NCBI GenBank assembly: GCA_035653595.1
Contig: DASRBO010000054.1
Location: forward strand, 1-13,263
Source: DASRBO01 sp035653595
GTDB lineage: Bacteria; Actinomycetota; Acidimicrobiia; Acidimicrobiales; JAJPHE01
Length of the DNA: 13,263 bases
Direction of reading: 5' to 3'
In this document: piece after piece, positions 12,658-13,263 of the stretch
Position numbering within the stretch: the stretch's first letter is position 1
Layout: each line of letters opens with the position of its first letter
Notes under the pieces: generated by a model
Seen by the model: the letters and a program-made list of their open reading frames with translations, nothing else
The model's database searches: none
What the model was told of the DNA's origin: nothing
Translations under genes and position numbers: made by a program

Positions 12658-12937
12658 CGACGAACCTCATGACCTGATCGGGGGTCTCGTAGCGGACTCT
12701 CGCTCCGATCACCAGCTCGGCGTCCACGGCGCCCATCACCAGGACCCCGGAGTCGAGTCGCACCTCGGCCACTCCCTCGTCACCGATGCGCGTCACTGCC
12801 TCGACGACCCCCTCCCCACCGAGGTCGACCGTCTCGACCCCTGTGCCGCCACAACGGGGGCAACGACCGACCGCCGGGAAGAAGGATGCCACGCAGCGCC
12901 GGCACCGCACCCCGGCAAGGCTCGCGGGTTCAACCAT
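12650..12937 (-). CDS. Zn-ribbon/OB-fold protein (DUF35) paired with the thiolase
   Basis: A 95-aa protein with a rubredoxin-like zinc ribbon: Cys12-x-x-Cys15 and Cys26-x-x-Cys29. The OB-fold part follows (about 38-95) with VVEAVTRIG, DSGVLVMGAV and GARVRYETPD. DUF35 proteins bind acyl-CoA and form complexes with thiolases (for example with Ltp2 or archaeal acetoacetyl-CoA thiolase), handing the intermediate to the partner; this is known of the family. Here the stop overlaps the thiolase start by 8 bases. The start ATG lacks a clear ribosome site and lies 54 bases after the upstream hydrolase stop. Confidence 0.9.
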   Translation of the reverse strand: MVEPASLAGVRCRRCVASFFPAVGRCPRCGGTGVETVDLGGEGVVEAVTRIGDEGVAEVRLDSGVLVMGAVDAELVIGARVRYETPDQVMRFVGV

Positions 12938-12991
12938 GGCAGCGAAGCTTGGTCCCGAGCCGCACCGGTCGATACGGGGTTTCCCCCTCCG

Positions 12992-13263
12992 TTAGGCGGC
13001 CGGAACGGGGGGGCTCGAGGCCTGGGCGAAGAACTCGAGCAGGGACGGGACCACCAGCTCGGAGTGCATCATGGCCGTCAGATGGTTGGCGCCCGGTACC
13101 GTCACCATGGGTGCCCCCAGCTGCCCGGCCACCCGGACGACGTTCGGGTGATAGCTGTCGCCATCGCCGCAGAAAAAGAGAACCGGAGCGCCGGTCGCCT
13201 TGATGGCGTCGACGTCGGAGGTGTGGGCCTCCAGGGGGGCCCAGCACCGGGACAGGGCCTGGC
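12992..13263 (-). CDS. Alpha/beta hydrolase, C-terminal part (cut by the window edge)
   Basis: The minus frame is open from the window edge to a TAA at 12992-12994, giving 89 residues. It reads PVLFFCGDGDSYHP with a likely acid Asp, LGAPMVTVPGANHLTAMMHS with a likely catalytic His, and a C-terminal helix VVPSLLEFF. This is the end of an alpha/beta hydrolase; the nucleophile Ser lies beyond the edge. No start codon is expected within the window. It is the most upstream visible gene of the DUF35-thiolase-esterase operon and the third hydrolase in it. A second open minus frame at 12930-13247 is a shadow of it. Confidence 0.8.
   Translation of the reverse strand, partial: QALSRCWAPLEAHTSDVDAIKATGAPVLFFCGDGDSYHPNVVRVAGQLGAPMVTVPGANHLTAMMHSELVVPSLLEFFAQASSPPVPAA

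Noticed and set aside
11224..12672. A 482-aa plus-strand open frame opposite the thiolase and esterase
   Set aside because: It lies antisense to two well-supported genes with clear catalytic motifs, is Gly/Arg/Pro-rich with no domain, and such long shadow frames are expected in very GC-rich DNA.
12930..13247. 105-aa minus frame at the right edge
   Set aside because: It overlaps the alpha/beta hydrolase C-terminus in another frame; the hydrolase frame carries recognisable catalytic motifs and this one does not.

Overview
The window is high-GC DNA with many GTG starts, tight gene packing and a gene set (DUF2630, LapA-type membrane protein, winged-helix regulator, MFE-2-type SDR, SCP-x-type thiolase with a DUF35 partner) typical of Actinobacteria. 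I infer an Acidimicrobiia-like or related actinobacterium. No rRNA, tRNA, transposase, integrase or CRISPR array is visible. This looks like chromosomal DNA rather than a mobile island.

Left part (1-2430), small genes. The first 430 bases hold three 24-bp tandem repeats inside what may be a broken short reading frame, and no solid gene. Next come a minus-strand pair coupled by an ATGA overlap (DUF2630 protein, then a 61-aa protein), a plus-strand STAS-domain protein, a 73-aa minus-strand protein and a LapA-domain membrane protein. LapA diverges from a small winged-helix regulator. The 130-bp region between these two carries repeated TGCTA/TAGCA half-sites overlapping predicted promoters for both genes, so it looks like a self-contained regulatory switch.

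Middle (2740-6260), plus strand. A cupin-fold protein with an HDHP motif is followed by a calcineurin-like metallophosphoesterase split by one extra base, and then by a lipoprotein penicillin-binding protein of the class B/MecA-like type with intact SxxK, SxN and KTG motifs. The spacer before the PBP gene can form two mutually exclusive hairpins.

Right part (6400-13263), acyl-CoA and lipid metabolism. A plus-strand ANL-family acyl-CoA ligase converges, with a 9-bp overlap, on a minus-strand SDR that strongly resembles the (3R)-hydroxyacyl-CoA dehydrogenase domain of MFE-2/HSD17B4. The SDR is divergent from a NIPSNAP-like two-repeat protein; their start codons are only 4 bp apart. Facing them is a compact minus-strand operon: a partial alpha/beta hydrolase (enters from the right edge), a DUF35 zinc-ribbon/OB protein, an SCP-x-type thiolase, an esterase-D/antigen-85-like hydrolase, a second alpha/beta hydrolase and a 128-aa unknown. 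Ligase (activation), SDR (beta-oxidation dehydrogenation) and thiolase-DUF35 (C-C bond cleavage or formation) fit a catabolic route for a fatty-acid, steroid or isoprenoid-like side chain. The substrate cannot be read from the sequence.

Several plus-strand genes start with GTG, lack a Shine-Dalgarno sequence and have a TAnnnT-like -10 box 6-7 bases upstream, which suggests leaderless transcripts. I see no clear novel defence or mobile system. The most unusual items are the operator array, the frameshifted phosphoesterase that also lacks a usual metal-ligand His, the divergent 4-bp promoter overlap, and the three-hydrolase thiolase-DUF35 operon.
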